Assembly: GCA_903854805.1 (NCBI GenBank)
Contig: CAINXK010000387.1
Location: 13,025-77,024, forward strand
Origin: an uncultured Anaerolineae bacterium
Lineage (GTDB): Bacteria > Chloroflexota > Anaerolineae > Anaerolineales > Villigracilaceae
DNA length: 64,000 bases
Reading direction: 5' to 3'
Shown: piece after piece, positions 18,776 to 27,706 of the stretch
How positions within the stretch are numbered: position 1 is the first letter of the stretch
How the letters are laid out: every line of letters begins with the position of its first letter
Made by a program: the position numbers and the translations under genes
Notes under the pieces: generated by a model
What the model was told of the DNA's origin: nothing
The model's input: only the letters and a program-made list of their open reading frames with translations
Databases searched by the model: none

Positions 18776-19305
18776 TAGATGAATACCACCAAAACGAAAA
18801 TGAAGCATAACATTACGGCGAAGTAAATTGTAGGTTCACCCAATAGGTGCGGAGCCAGGATTGGGATCAGGTGCATGGCGGCTTCGCCCATGGGAGTACC
18901 AGCAACGGGTGGGGTGATTAAGCCGGAAAATGGGTAATTGGCTTCAGCCAGGTAATACCAGATCGTTCCGACTACCAGAAAACCGTTCATCGCCCCGAGC
19001 ACAAACCCGAGCAGGCTGTCCTGTAGTTTTTCGCGGTTGGCCTTCGAAGCGAAGCGAGGCAGACCGACTGTTTGATAACCGAAAAATACCAGGGTTGTCA
19101 CGATTGTGATGCGGATCCAGAATAAAGGTGTATCGTCAATAGGTAGCGATTTAACTACCGGTACGTAGCGCATCAACAAGCTGTTGAATGCCAATGCCAG
19201 GATCACGCTAAAAGATACCAGTAATTCTTTTGCCCAGCCACGCATCATACCGATCAGGCCAAACAAGACCACCAGCATCCAGAATGCGAAATTAAGACTG
19301 ATCAT
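18775..19305 (-). CDS. CvpA-like four-helix membrane protein
   Basis: A 176-aa integral membrane protein. About four hydrophobic helices are visible at ~3-22, 27-48, 58-80 and 96-118, plus a C-terminal one. The pattern GLIGMMRGWAKELLVSFSVILALAF and LLGFVLGAMNGFLVV resembles the CvpA/colicin V production family, whose role is poorly defined. The start at 19305 overlaps the murG end by 14 bases and has GGAG six bases upstream. Its position between murG and murC is unusual and suggests a wall- or division-linked role, but that is inference. Confidence 0.6.
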   Translation of the reverse strand: MISLNFAFWMLVVLFGLIGMMRGWAKELLVSFSVILALAFNSLLMRYVPVVKSLPIDDTPLFWIRITIVTTLVFFGYQTVGLPRFASKANREKLQDSLLGFVLGAMNGFLVVGTIWYYLAEANYPFSGLITPPVAGTPMGEAAMHLIPILAPHLLGEPTIYFAVMLCFIFVLVVFI

Positions 19306-20398
19306 TCTTGTCTCCAGCCAATTTGAACAACTGAGCTGCAATATCAATCGCGGCATTTGGCGAGCGCAGGGTGAGCATGGCCTTCCGCATATTGTCCAGT
19401 TTCTCGGGAGTTTCCAATAACATTTCTATGGTCATGTAAAGACCACTGATCAGCCTGGAATCTTCGATCATCAGGGCCGCGCCACGTTTGGTGAGGGTAT
19501 CCGCATTGATTTTCTGGTAACGCCATGCATGCGGATATGGGACAAGGATGGCAGGTGTGCCAAATTGAGGAAATTCGCCCAGAATTGAAGCGCCTGCCCG
19601 TGAAACTGCCAGGTCGGCGACCGCAATGGCTGCACCCATGTCTTCGTGCAAATAAGGAAAAGCATGATAATGTTCGGCCTGGTCCTTGGTGAGCGCCGTA
19701 CGTTTTTTGTCAATTTCGGGCCAGTCGAGTTCACCGCTGATATGGATCACTTCGACATGTGTCAGCAGCTTGGCGAGGTGCGCCAATAAGGCAGTATTAA
19801 TGGAGCGAGCGCCTTTGCTACCGCCGTAGACCAGGACAACAGGTAATTCGCCTTTGATCCCAAAGTGTTCGCGGGCACTGGCTTTATCCCAGGCTGATAG
19901 TTCTGCACGTACCGGATAACCTGTGACGATGATATTTGCCTGTTGTGAAAAATATTGTTTTGATTCCTCAGCTGTTACCGTAATACATTTTGCAAAATAC
20001 GCCAGAGTTTTCAGCGCCAGACCAGGTTCAACGTCTGGCACGTATAACAATGCCGGGATTTTTCTTCCTGCGATTGCCATGGGTGTAGCTATGTAACCAC
20101 CAGTAAAAAATAGTACATCAGGTTTGAATTCATTCAGAATGTTGGCCGCAATTTTTGTTCCTCGCGCGAGGGTATACAGATTTTCTGGTAATTGGCGAAG
20201 ATCGACACCATGAATGCCGGCGGCAGGGATGGTCTTAAATGGAATACCGGCTCGTTGGACGAGCCTGGCTTCCATGCCACCTTCGCCGCCTACCCAGAGT
20301 ATCTCTACATCGGGACGGGCAGCTTTTAGGGCATTATGGACGGCTAGTGCGGGATAAACTCCGCCGCCGGTTCCGCCCGCGCAAATCAATACTTGCAC
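19292..20398 (-). CDS. murG: UDP-GlcNAc:lipid I N-acetylglucosaminyl transferase MurG
   Basis: A 368-aa GT28 glycosyltransferase converting lipid I to lipid II at the inner face of the membrane. The first glycine loop reads AGGTGGGVYPALAV (residues 7-20), where most MurG have GGTGGH, so the conserved His is Gly. The second loop is YGGSKGARSIN. The donor-site region is VSRAGASILGEFPQFGTPAILVPYPHA. The start is GTG at 20398 with GGAG 8 bases upstream; the N-terminal loop requires this start, so the gene overlaps the ftsW 3' end by 65 bases. Confidence 0.93.
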   Translation of the reverse strand: MQVLICAGGTGGGVYPALAVHNALKAARPDVEILWVGGEGGMEARLVQRAGIPFKTIPAAGIHGVDLRQLPENLYTLARGTKIAANILNEFKPDVLFFTGGYIATPMAIAGRKIPALLYVPDVEPGLALKTLAYFAKCITVTAEESKQYFSQQANIIVTGYPVRAELSAWDKASAREHFGIKGELPVVLVYGGSKGARSINTALLAHLAKLLTHVEVIHISGELDWPEIDKKRTALTKDQAEHYHAFPYLHEDMGAAIAVADLAVSRAGASILGEFPQFGTPAILVPYPHAWRYQKINADTLTKRGAALMIEDSRLISGLYMTIEMLLETPEKLDNMRKAMLTLRSPNAAIDIAAQLFKLAGDKNDQS

Positions 20399-21575
20399 CT
20401 AGACTTCTCCATTCTTCATTTTGGGCCTGCGGTTGAATTTGCCGCGCGACACTCTGTAAAATTCCAATTGCTAAAAAGGTGGACAGCAGACTTGAGCCGC
20501 CATAACTAATGAAGGGCAGTGCATTTCCTGCAAAGGGCAGCAGCCCCACCATCACCAGGATGTTGATCAGCGCTTCAGCCCCAATCCAAAGGGTCAGGCC
20601 TCCAGCCAGCAAGCTTCCAAGCATATCGGGGGCTTTGAAGGCGATGCGTATTCCGCGCCAAACTAAAATTCCGTAAAGTACCACAGTAAAAGCCGCACCT
20701 ACCAGACCGAGCTCTTCGGCAATCACAGCAAAAATACTGTCGGTGGGTGCAAAGGGCAAGCCGATCAACTTGGTAGTTGCCAGCCCAATCCCAACCCCAA
20801 ACCAACCACCATTAATGATGGCTCTATACGAAAAGATAACGTGGTCTGAGGCTTTTGTTAGATCTTTGAGACCATTAATAAATTCCAGGATACGTGATTG
20901 ACCGGTTGAGCTGACATTGACCATCACGGCAACGACGAAGATTGCCAGGATAAGGAGGGTGATGATTTGTTTCATATCACCACCACCTAAAAAGAAAATT
21001 AAGCCTCCCAGCATGAAGACCGTTAAAGCAGCCGAATTATCGGGCTGGAGGAAGATTAGGCCGCAGATAAAACCAATAATGACGCCCAACGGGATGATAC
21101 CCCACTGGATATCATGGATTTGATCGCGCTTGGAGTGCATCCAAACCGAAAGATAAATTACACTGACGACCTTTGCCAGTTCGGATGGCTGTATGGAGCC
21201 CTGGAACACGGTGCGACCGGTTTGTTTGCCAAACAAAACCAGGATCAGCATGATGATTGTGAATATCATTGCTCCAATTGAAAATGTGCGCCAGGTGTGA
21301 TAATCCAGAAATGAAATCACGGTGGCGCCTATGATCCCAATCGCCATCCAAAGAACCTGGCGATAAAACTGGTACATGGCATCATCGTACCAGATCAGGG
21401 AATAGTCCCAGGATGCGGAGAATACCATCAATAATCCAAACACAACGAATATGATGACGACCAGCAGCAGCTGAAAATCAGCCGGACCTTTTGCAATGAG
21501 CGCAGAAAGCCGGGATGCCGAATTTTTTGGATCTAGATTTAGCGTGCTGGTGTCTCTGAAAATTCGAGTACCCAT
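20334..21575 (-). CDS. ftsW: Peptidoglycan glycosyltransferase FtsW
   Basis: A 413-aa SEDS-family polytopic protein that polymerises lipid II at the septum. About ten hydrophobic helices run from residue 33 onward. Conserved landmarks include QPSELAK (IQPSELAKVV), FLQPDNSAAL, and PTDSIFAVIAEELG with the SEDS-type Asp. LPFISYGGSSLL near the end is the SEDS signature. The start at 21575 overlaps murD by 37 bases and has GGAGAAAGG upstream. The basic C-terminal tail (RGRNRRRSLSRTSRP) is encoded inside the start of murG. Confidence 0.95.
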   Translation of the reverse strand: MGTRIFRDTSTLNLDPKNSASRLSALIAKGPADFQLLLVVIIFVVFGLLMVFSASWDYSLIWYDDAMYQFYRQVLWMAIGIIGATVISFLDYHTWRTFSIGAMIFTIIMLILVLFGKQTGRTVFQGSIQPSELAKVVSVIYLSVWMHSKRDQIHDIQWGIIPLGVIIGFICGLIFLQPDNSAALTVFMLGGLIFFLGGGDMKQIITLLILAIFVVAVMVNVSSTGQSRILEFINGLKDLTKASDHVIFSYRAIINGGWFGVGIGLATTKLIGLPFAPTDSIFAVIAEELGLVGAAFTVVLYGILVWRGIRIAFKAPDMLGSLLAGGLTLWIGAEALINILVMVGLLPFAGNALPFISYGGSSLLSTFLAIGILQSVARQIQPQAQNEEWRSLGASIDLRGRNRRRSLSRTSRP

Positions 21576-22948
21576 TGTTTAACCCTTTCTCCGCGTTCTT
21601 CAAAATCTTTAAATTCATCATAGCTTGTTCCGCCGGGGGAGAATAAAATGATGAAACCCGGTTTTGCTAGCTGTGCTGCTGCGGTTACCGCAGCTTGACA
21701 TTTTACGACGCGCGTAACGCTATAAGGCTTTTGGCCCTGAACAGGCTGGCCAATTGCATTCTCGATTTTTTCGGCCGCTGCGCCGAAAATGATTACATGG
21801 TCAACGCGTTCGTGGATAAGTTTGGCAAGTTCATCCCAGGGCAGATCCTTATCGCGCCCACCAAGCAGTAAGATGATCGGGGCGTCAAAAGCCCGGATGG
21901 CAGCGATGGTGCGCTCAGGGGCGGTGGCAATCGAGTCGTTGTACCATTCCGCACCCTTGTAGGTTCGGATATATTCCAAGCGGTGGAGTACGCCTCTGAA
22001 ATCCATTATTCCGGCGAGCATGGCTGCGGGGCTTAGCCCAACTGCGTGCGCGATGGTGCAGGCCGCCAGGGTATTCAGGCGGTTGTGTTCTCCACGCAGA
22101 AGAATCTGCTGCTCAACTGGTAAACGCGTGCTGTCTGCACCTTCGCGAAGGTAGAATTTACCATCATCAATAAAAGCGCCGTTCTGTCCCTTTGGCAGGG
22201 GGCTGTTACCGAAGGACAATAAATGCCCGTGGGTGTTGCCTGCCAATGCCCAGGCAGCCGGATCATCCCGGCCGAGGATCGTACAATCATTGGCTGACTG
22301 GTAATTGATGACCCGCCTTTTGGCAGAGATGTAATTTTCCATCGTGCCATGACGGTCAAGGTGATTAGGTGTGATATTCAGAATTGCGGCCACATTCGGC
22401 GAGGATGTCATCAGCTCAGATTGAAAGCTGGAAATTTCAAGAATTGCCAGATCGTCAGGCTGCATATCATCGACATAATTGAGCAGCGGGTCACCGATGT
22501 TACCGCCAATCCAGATGCGTCGATATTTATGGTTGTCATCTGATTGCGCCATGCGCCCAACCAGGGTTGTTGTGGTCGTTTTTCCGGCTGAGCCTGTGAT
22601 TCCAACCGTTTTGCAGGGCACCGCATCCATGAAAATTTGGGTGTCGTTCGAAATTTGTATGTTTTGGTTGATGGCAGCCACCACGATTGGATTGTTTAGT
22701 GGGACGCCGCCCGAAACGCAGACCAGGTCGGGCCGTGGATCAAGGATCTCGGGTGAATGTCCACCGGTGACCCATTCGATCTGATAACCTGCCAGGCTTT
22801 CCATTTCGGATGTAAGTTGTTCAGTTGTGCGCTGGTCGTTGATTATCACCACGGCGTGGTGGCGCGCAAGGTAACGGGCCAGCGCCAAGCCTTGCCGCGC
22901 CGCACCGATAACAATAATCCGTTTACCTTGCCAATTAGCTTGCATCAT
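21539..22948 (-). CDS. murD: UDP-N-acetylmuramoylalanine--D-glutamate ligase
   Basis: A 469-aa Mur ligase adding D-Glu to UDP-MurNAc-L-Ala. The N-terminal nucleotide-binding domain reads RIIVIGAARQGLALARYLA. The P-loop GITGSAGKTTT is at residues 116-126. NHLDRHGTMENYISAKRRV and LLGGRDKDLPWDEL are typical MurD motifs. Two adjacent ATG codons (22948, 22945) are possible; AAGGT 8 bases before the first supports 22948. It lies 11 bases after mraY and overlaps ftsW. Confidence 0.96.
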   Translation of the reverse strand: MMQANWQGKRIIVIGAARQGLALARYLARHHAVVIINDQRTTEQLTSEMESLAGYQIEWVTGGHSPEILDPRPDLVCVSGGVPLNNPIVVAAINQNIQISNDTQIFMDAVPCKTVGITGSAGKTTTTTLVGRMAQSDDNHKYRRIWIGGNIGDPLLNYVDDMQPDDLAILEISSFQSELMTSSPNVAAILNITPNHLDRHGTMENYISAKRRVINYQSANDCTILGRDDPAAWALAGNTHGHLLSFGNSPLPKGQNGAFIDDGKFYLREGADSTRLPVEQQILLRGEHNRLNTLAACTIAHAVGLSPAAMLAGIMDFRGVLHRLEYIRTYKGAEWYNDSIATAPERTIAAIRAFDAPIILLLGGRDKDLPWDELAKLIHERVDHVIIFGAAAEKIENAIGQPVQGQKPYSVTRVVKCQAAVTAAAQLAKPGFIILFSPGGTSYDEFKDFEERGERVKQWVLEFSETPAR

Positions 22949-22959
22949 ATCCTTAGACC

Positions 22960-23952
22960 TTACGACATCGCTAATCCAACCGCGATCAGGGCGGCTAGCA
23001 GGCCGATAAGCCAGAAACGTTGAACTATTTGGGTCTCACTCCATCCAAGAAGTTCAAAATGAAGATGAATTGGCGCCATTTTGAAGAAGCGGCGGCCCTT
23101 GGTGCGTTTAAAGTATAAAACCTGGATCACCACACTCAATGTTTCGCTGACCGGTATGATCGTGATCAGCGGTAGGATTGCCCATTGGCCGGTCATGAGG
23201 GCTACCACTGCAACGGTTGCGCCCAGTGCCAGTGATCCGGTATCGCCCATAAATAGCTGGGCTGGGTGAACATTGAACCACAGGAACCCAAAGAGGGCGC
23301 CTACCAGAGTGAAGGAAAACTGTGCCAGAAAATTTTGTCCCTGGATAAGGGCGATCGCTCCATAAGCCGCAAAAATGGTAACGGAGATCAAGCCTGCCAG
23401 GCCATCCAGGCCGTCGGTAAAGTTAATGGCGTTTGATTCGGCTACGATGATAAAGGCCGCGATGGGTACGTACCACCAACCCAGGTCAATCAGAGCCTGA
23501 ACACCAGGGATATACAGATCTGGTGCGCCTAGAACGAATTTTAGCGCCCAGGCTACGATGCCGGCGATCAGCCATTGTAAAATAAACTTGGTGCGGGCGC
23601 GCATCCCATCGCCTTTGCGCTTGCCGTGAATACCTTCCCAGTCGTCTATGGCTCCCAGAATGCCAAAAGCGAGCATGGTAACCAGCGGGACAAATACTGA
23701 TTTGCCGCTGAGTTTGAAACCAATCAGTGCAGCTGCATTCAACAAGACCGTCAGCAGTAAAACTGGCAAAATGATCATTACACCACCCATGGTGGGGGTG
23801 CCCATCTTTACCATGTGTTTGCCAGGTTCTTCCAGGCGTATTTGCTTTCCAATTTTAAAGTGGCGAAGAACTCGCAGAAGCGGTCCGCCCCAAATGATGG
23901 TCAGCATAAAGCTCAAGCCCGCCAGGCTCACTGCCAGGGTTGTGTAATTCAT
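22960..23952 (-). CDS. mraY: Phospho-N-acetylmuramoyl-pentapeptide-transferase
   Basis: A 330-aa polytopic enzyme making lipid I from UDP-MurNAc-pentapeptide and undecaprenyl phosphate. About ten hydrophobic helices are visible. Catalytic/Mg-binding motifs are present: AIDDWEG, the NFTDGLDGLAGL loop and LFMGDTGSLALG. The lipid-side motif KMGTPTMGG appears near residue 50. The ATG overlaps the murF stop as ATGA, so the two are translationally coupled. Confidence 0.97.
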   Translation of the reverse strand: MNYTTLAVSLAGLSFMLTIIWGGPLLRVLRHFKIGKQIRLEEPGKHMVKMGTPTMGGVMIILPVLLLTVLLNAAALIGFKLSGKSVFVPLVTMLAFGILGAIDDWEGIHGKRKGDGMRARTKFILQWLIAGIVAWALKFVLGAPDLYIPGVQALIDLGWWYVPIAAFIIVAESNAINFTDGLDGLAGLISVTIFAAYGAIALIQGQNFLAQFSFTLVGALFGFLWFNVHPAQLFMGDTGSLALGATVAVVALMTGQWAILPLITIIPVSETLSVVIQVLYFKRTKGRRFFKMAPIHLHFELLGWSETQIVQRFWLIGLLAALIAVGLAMS

Positions 23953-25400
23953 TGGACGACCTCCAGGGCTGCAATGATTCGTTCCATTCGCAGACCGCGA
24001 GAGCCTTTAACTAATACAACATCATCGGCAGTCAGATTTCGTTTTAGCCAGTCAACAACCTCGGCTACATCCTCATATTCCAGGATGGAGTTTTTATCCA
24101 AACCGCCCTTATGAGCGGCCTTGGCGATCATATGCGCACGCTGGCCCATTGTTACCAGCACATCTGCTACTTGCGCGGCGCGGAGGCCCACTTTTTCGTG
24201 TCCTTCGCGTTCGTACTGTCCCAATTCCAGCATGTCTCCTAGTACAGCAATCTTGCGCCCATTCAGGTCTTCCAGCAAGTTGAGTGCTGCCAGGGTTGAT
24301 TCTGGGGAAGCATTGTATGTATCGTCAATGATCAGCGCGCCGCTTTCGGCGCGGACTGCTGAGAGCCTGAGTTGCGCCTGGCTCTCTTGCAGACCGTGGA
24401 TGATTTCATCCCAAGTTAGCCCTTCCACCAAGCCGACGGATGCTGCCCGCAAAACGGTTTCAACAGAGTGACGGCCAATCATGGGCACGCGCAGATGCAG
24501 AGTTTCATTTTTGTAATGTATGCGTAATCGAATACCTTCCAGCCCATTGCTATCTACTTCGTCAGCCCATAAATCAGCTTCAGGGCTCATACCGTAATAA
24601 AAGACCTGTGCCTTTGTGCGCGATTTCATCGGACGAATGAAGGGATCATCGTAATTGAGAATGGCGATACCTTCAGGGGCGGAGGGCAGCGCCTCAACCA
24701 GCTCGGCTTTGCCTGAAGCAATGATTTCTTGAGATCCGGCTCGTTCCGCGTGTACTGTGCCGATGTTTGTGATTACGCCAACCTGGGGCAGGGCTATGTC
24801 GCAGAGCAACTTGATCTCGCCAGGTAGATAAAAACCCATTTCAAGTACTGCGCGCTTGTGCCCAGGGGTTAGTTTTAAGACGCTGAGGGGCAATCCTATT
24901 TCGTTATTAAGGTTCGCAGCGCTTTTGAGCGTGATATAGCGCTGGCTGAGCACCTGGGCAATCGCTTCTTTGGATGTGGATTTTCCGACGCTGCCTGTGA
25001 TGCCGATAACCCGGATATCCAGTTTTCGACGCCAGAAAGCCGCAATTTTTTGCAGGGCTGTAATGCTGTTTTCTACCAGGAAACAAACGGGAAATCCTGG
25101 GTGAGCCAGGCTGATCCCGTCAGACGGTGGTCCATTGCGGAGATCTACCAGCGCATAGGCGGGTTCATTATTAATCGTGGCTGGTTCCTCGATCTCATGT
25201 TCGATCAGGGCTGCGATGGCACCACGTTGAAATGCCTGGGTAACATAGTTGTGCCCATCTACTTTCTCACCCTGAATGGCGACGAACAAACCGCCCGGTA
25301 TAACCTGGCGTGAATCAATCGCCGCCTCTGTAATAAAAACAAGTGGTGTTTCAGGGCGGAAATTGGTCAGGGCTTCAATCAGGTCAGAGAATGTGAGCAC
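23949..25400 (-). CDS. murF: UDP-N-acetylmuramoyl-tripeptide--D-alanyl-D-alanine ligase
   Basis: A 483-aa Mur ligase adding D-Ala-D-Ala to the UDP-MurNAc-tripeptide. DSRQVIPGGLFVAIQGEKVDGHNYV is the expected N-terminal substrate domain. The P-loop GITGSVGKS is at 133-141, followed by TSKE as in MurF. DDTYNASPESTLAAL and VLGDMLELG identify MurF rather than MurE. The start is GTG at 25400 with no clear ribosome-binding site; the penicillin-binding protein ends five bases earlier, so coupling is likely. murE is absent between these two genes. Confidence 0.95.
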   Translation of the reverse strand: MLTFSDLIEALTNFRPETPLVFITEAAIDSRQVIPGGLFVAIQGEKVDGHNYVTQAFQRGAIAALIEHEIEEPATINNEPAYALVDLRNGPPSDGISLAHPGFPVCFLVENSITALQKIAAFWRRKLDIRVIGITGSVGKSTSKEAIAQVLSQRYITLKSAANLNNEIGLPLSVLKLTPGHKRAVLEMGFYLPGEIKLLCDIALPQVGVITNIGTVHAERAGSQEIIASGKAELVEALPSAPEGIAILNYDDPFIRPMKSRTKAQVFYYGMSPEADLWADEVDSNGLEGIRLRIHYKNETLHLRVPMIGRHSVETVLRAASVGLVEGLTWDEIIHGLQESQAQLRLSAVRAESGALIIDDTYNASPESTLAALNLLEDLNGRKIAVLGDMLELGQYEREGHEKVGLRAAQVADVLVTMGQRAHMIAKAAHKGGLDKNSILEYEDVAEVVDWLKRNLTADDVVLVKGSRGLRMERIIAALEVVQ

Positions 25401-25405
25401 TTGGT

Positions 25406-27145
25406 TTACTGTCCAACGAGTTGTTTGCGAATGTTGTCTGGGGGAATGTCCATTAATACCACCAGCTTTTCGACGACTTTACTAAAGAGGGGCGATGCTA
25501 CATATGAAGCCCAGTCTGCTTTTGGGCGTTGCAACCAGACATACACCATGAATTTGGGGTCATCGACCGGCCCCCAACCAATAAAGGAAGCATTGATCTG
25601 GTCAGATTGGTAGACCCCGTTAACCGGAATGGATGCAGACCCGGTTTTTCCTGCGATCCTATAGCCGTCCACGCGGGCAACCGATTTCGATCCGTCCAGC
25701 GCATCGGCCAGCATGCCGCTAACGGTGCGAGCGGTTTGTGGCGAAATGGGTGATCCCAGGGTTTGAAGCGGAGTGTTGTGCTGGGCGCCGTTGGTAACCA
25801 TGGCATATAACAGATGTGGATATACCATTTTTCCGTCGTTTGCCAATGCCGAAGCAGCGGTCATCATCTGGATGGGAGTAACCGAGACACCCTGTCCGAA
25901 GGCATTGGTGCCGAGATCAACCTTGTACCAATCGCTGTCAGCTGGGACTTTTAAGCGTCCACCGGTTTCATATGAAAGATCGATGCCGGTTGGATGTCCA
26001 ATACCGAAGCGTTGCATATAAGTGTAAAAAGTGTTTTCGCCCATCAAATCCGCAAGACGCGCCATACATACGTTTAGCGAGTTTTGGAGACAGCCAACCA
26101 TGCTCTGTACGCCCCAGGCGCTTCGATCCCAGTTATAGATATTTACACCACCAATGGTATAAAAACCGGAGTCGAGGTAGGTGGTTTCTGGAGAGACAAG
26201 GTTGATATCAATCGCGGCAGCCATTGTCAGGATCTTGAAAACCGAGCCGGGTTCGTAATCTAACGAAATTGCACGATTATAGGGGGTCTCACCCGGGAAA
26301 ATCTTGCCGAGATCTGAATATTGGTTCAAATCCATCTGTGGGGTGGACGCCATGGCAATGATTCCGCCAGTGTGCGGATCCATAACGATGATGGTGCCGG
26401 CCTCAGAGCCGGTCTCTATTAAGCTATTATTCAGCTCAGTCTCCACCATCGCCTGAATTTCACGATCGATTGTCAGAATTAGATCTGAGCCTACCGGTGT
26501 TTTTGGAATTTCCCCGGCCAAGTTTGGGTCCAGGGGCACCAGGACCGTTTTTGAAACACCGGCCAGCAGGCTGTTATATTTTTGTTCCACGCCGTAATTT
26601 CCAACCTTGTCCTGGTTGACAAAGCCGATGACATTGGATGCCAATTGTTTATCGGGATATGAGCGCATCATGTGCGGCACGAATTCCAGCCCGGCCAGAC
26701 TCTCTGAATTAGGTCCAGTATAATTATCTTCCAATTCTTTCTTTAGCTTTTGAAGCTTGAGGGCTTTTTCTAAAGGCACATAATTTGCCAAAACCAGGTA
26801 GACCTGTTTGGGATCCTGTCCGTCAATATTATTAAGGGTTTTTTGATAATCCAATCCCAGAGTGTCGTAGAGATACTTCGCGATCGTTTTCTCATCTTTT
26901 ATACGTGGCAGAGTAACGCCAATCTCGAAAATGGTCTCATTGCCGGCCAGCATGTGACCGTGCTGGTCAAAGATTTTTCCGCGTTCAGATTCAAGGAACA
27001 CAGACGATGTTTCGCCAGCATCGATCCCTTTTTGAAACAATTCAGCCATTGACTGAATGCGGATTACCTGGAAAAGGATAAGGGCCGAGCCAAACAAGAA
27101 TAGTATGGCGATAAAATTAGCTCTTCCCTGGAATTGTTTTTTCAT
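25406..27145 (-). CDS. ftsI: Penicillin-binding transpeptidase FtsI/PBP2-like
   Basis: A 579-aa class B penicillin-binding protein cross-linking peptidoglycan, presumably at the septum. Residues 8-28 are the membrane anchor, and 55-190 form the dimerisation domain (ERGKIFDQHGHMLAGNE). The transpeptidase has Ser301-V-F-Lys304, then SLN in NSLNVCMAR, and KTG in IAGKTGSAS. There is no PASTA domain at the C-terminus. It follows the FtsL-like gene by six bases and ends five bases before murF, where murE would usually follow. Confidence 0.93.
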   Translation of the reverse strand: MKKQFQGRANFIAILFLFGSALILFQVIRIQSMAELFQKGIDAGETSSVFLESERGKIFDQHGHMLAGNETIFEIGVTLPRIKDEKTIAKYLYDTLGLDYQKTLNNIDGQDPKQVYLVLANYVPLEKALKLQKLKKELEDNYTGPNSESLAGLEFVPHMMRSYPDKQLASNVIGFVNQDKVGNYGVEQKYNSLLAGVSKTVLVPLDPNLAGEIPKTPVGSDLILTIDREIQAMVETELNNSLIETGSEAGTIIVMDPHTGGIIAMASTPQMDLNQYSDLGKIFPGETPYNRAISLDYEPGSVFKILTMAAAIDINLVSPETTYLDSGFYTIGGVNIYNWDRSAWGVQSMVGCLQNSLNVCMARLADLMGENTFYTYMQRFGIGHPTGIDLSYETGGRLKVPADSDWYKVDLGTNAFGQGVSVTPIQMMTAASALANDGKMVYPHLLYAMVTNGAQHNTPLQTLGSPISPQTARTVSGMLADALDGSKSVARVDGYRIAGKTGSASIPVNGVYQSDQINASFIGWGPVDDPKFMVYVWLQRPKADWASYVASPLFSKVVEKLVVLMDIPPDNIRKQLVGQ

Positions 27146-27151
27146 TTTGTT

Positions 27152-27706
27152 TTATTGACCCTGGGTAAGTGGTTGCGAAGCTGCTTCAATCTGGCGGCTA
27201 ATCCAACTCAGTAATGATTCTGAGTATTCTGGTGATAAGACGATGTCGCCAGTTTGTGGTACGGGGGAAACCAAAGAAAGAGCCTGTTGAGGAAAATACC
27301 CGGGAACAGTAATATATTCCAGATCTGGGCCATTCAAAAAGACGTAACCGTCTGCTATAGCCCGACTGCGCAGGGAATCACTCGAAAGCAGTGTTGCAAT
27401 TTGGGTTTGTAAATCCGCATTCGTACGCTGATTGGCAGTTATCAAAACTTGTAGATTCTGAATTTCTCTACCAGTAATGGCGCTGCGTGATACAACATTC
27501 AGATACAACCCGGCAACAATGCCGATCACTGTCACGATCGGGAGAAAGGTAGTAATCCATTGTTTTTGGAAACGCTGCGGAATATCTTGATATTGTCGCA
27601 GATTGCCGACTGCCTCTGCTACGGCTTTATACGTATGTGAGACCTTCTTCTTTGAAGTGGGATCGGGGCGAGATCCAGGGGCTAAAAGTTTCGTTAGGAT
27701 TGTCAT
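27152..27706 (-). CDS. ftsL: FtsL-like bitopic division protein
   Basis: A 184-aa protein with a basic cytoplasmic N-terminus (1-50), one transmembrane helix at about 51-71, and a heptad-like stretch (72-107, EIQNLQVLITANQRTNADLQ) suggesting a coiled coil. This layout and the slot between rsmH and ftsI match FtsL, whose sequence is poorly conserved. The C-terminal 75 residues are longer than in classical FtsL. The ATG overlaps the rsmH stop as ATGA. The call relies on topology and position. Confidence 0.7.
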   Translation of the reverse strand: MTILTKLLAPGSRPDPTSKKKVSHTYKAVAEAVGNLRQYQDIPQRFQKQWITTFLPIVTVIGIVAGLYLNVVSRSAITGREIQNLQVLITANQRTNADLQTQIATLLSSDSLRSRAIADGYVFLNGPDLEYITVPGYFPQQALSLVSPVPQTGDIVLSPEYSESLLSWISRQIEAASQPLTQGQ

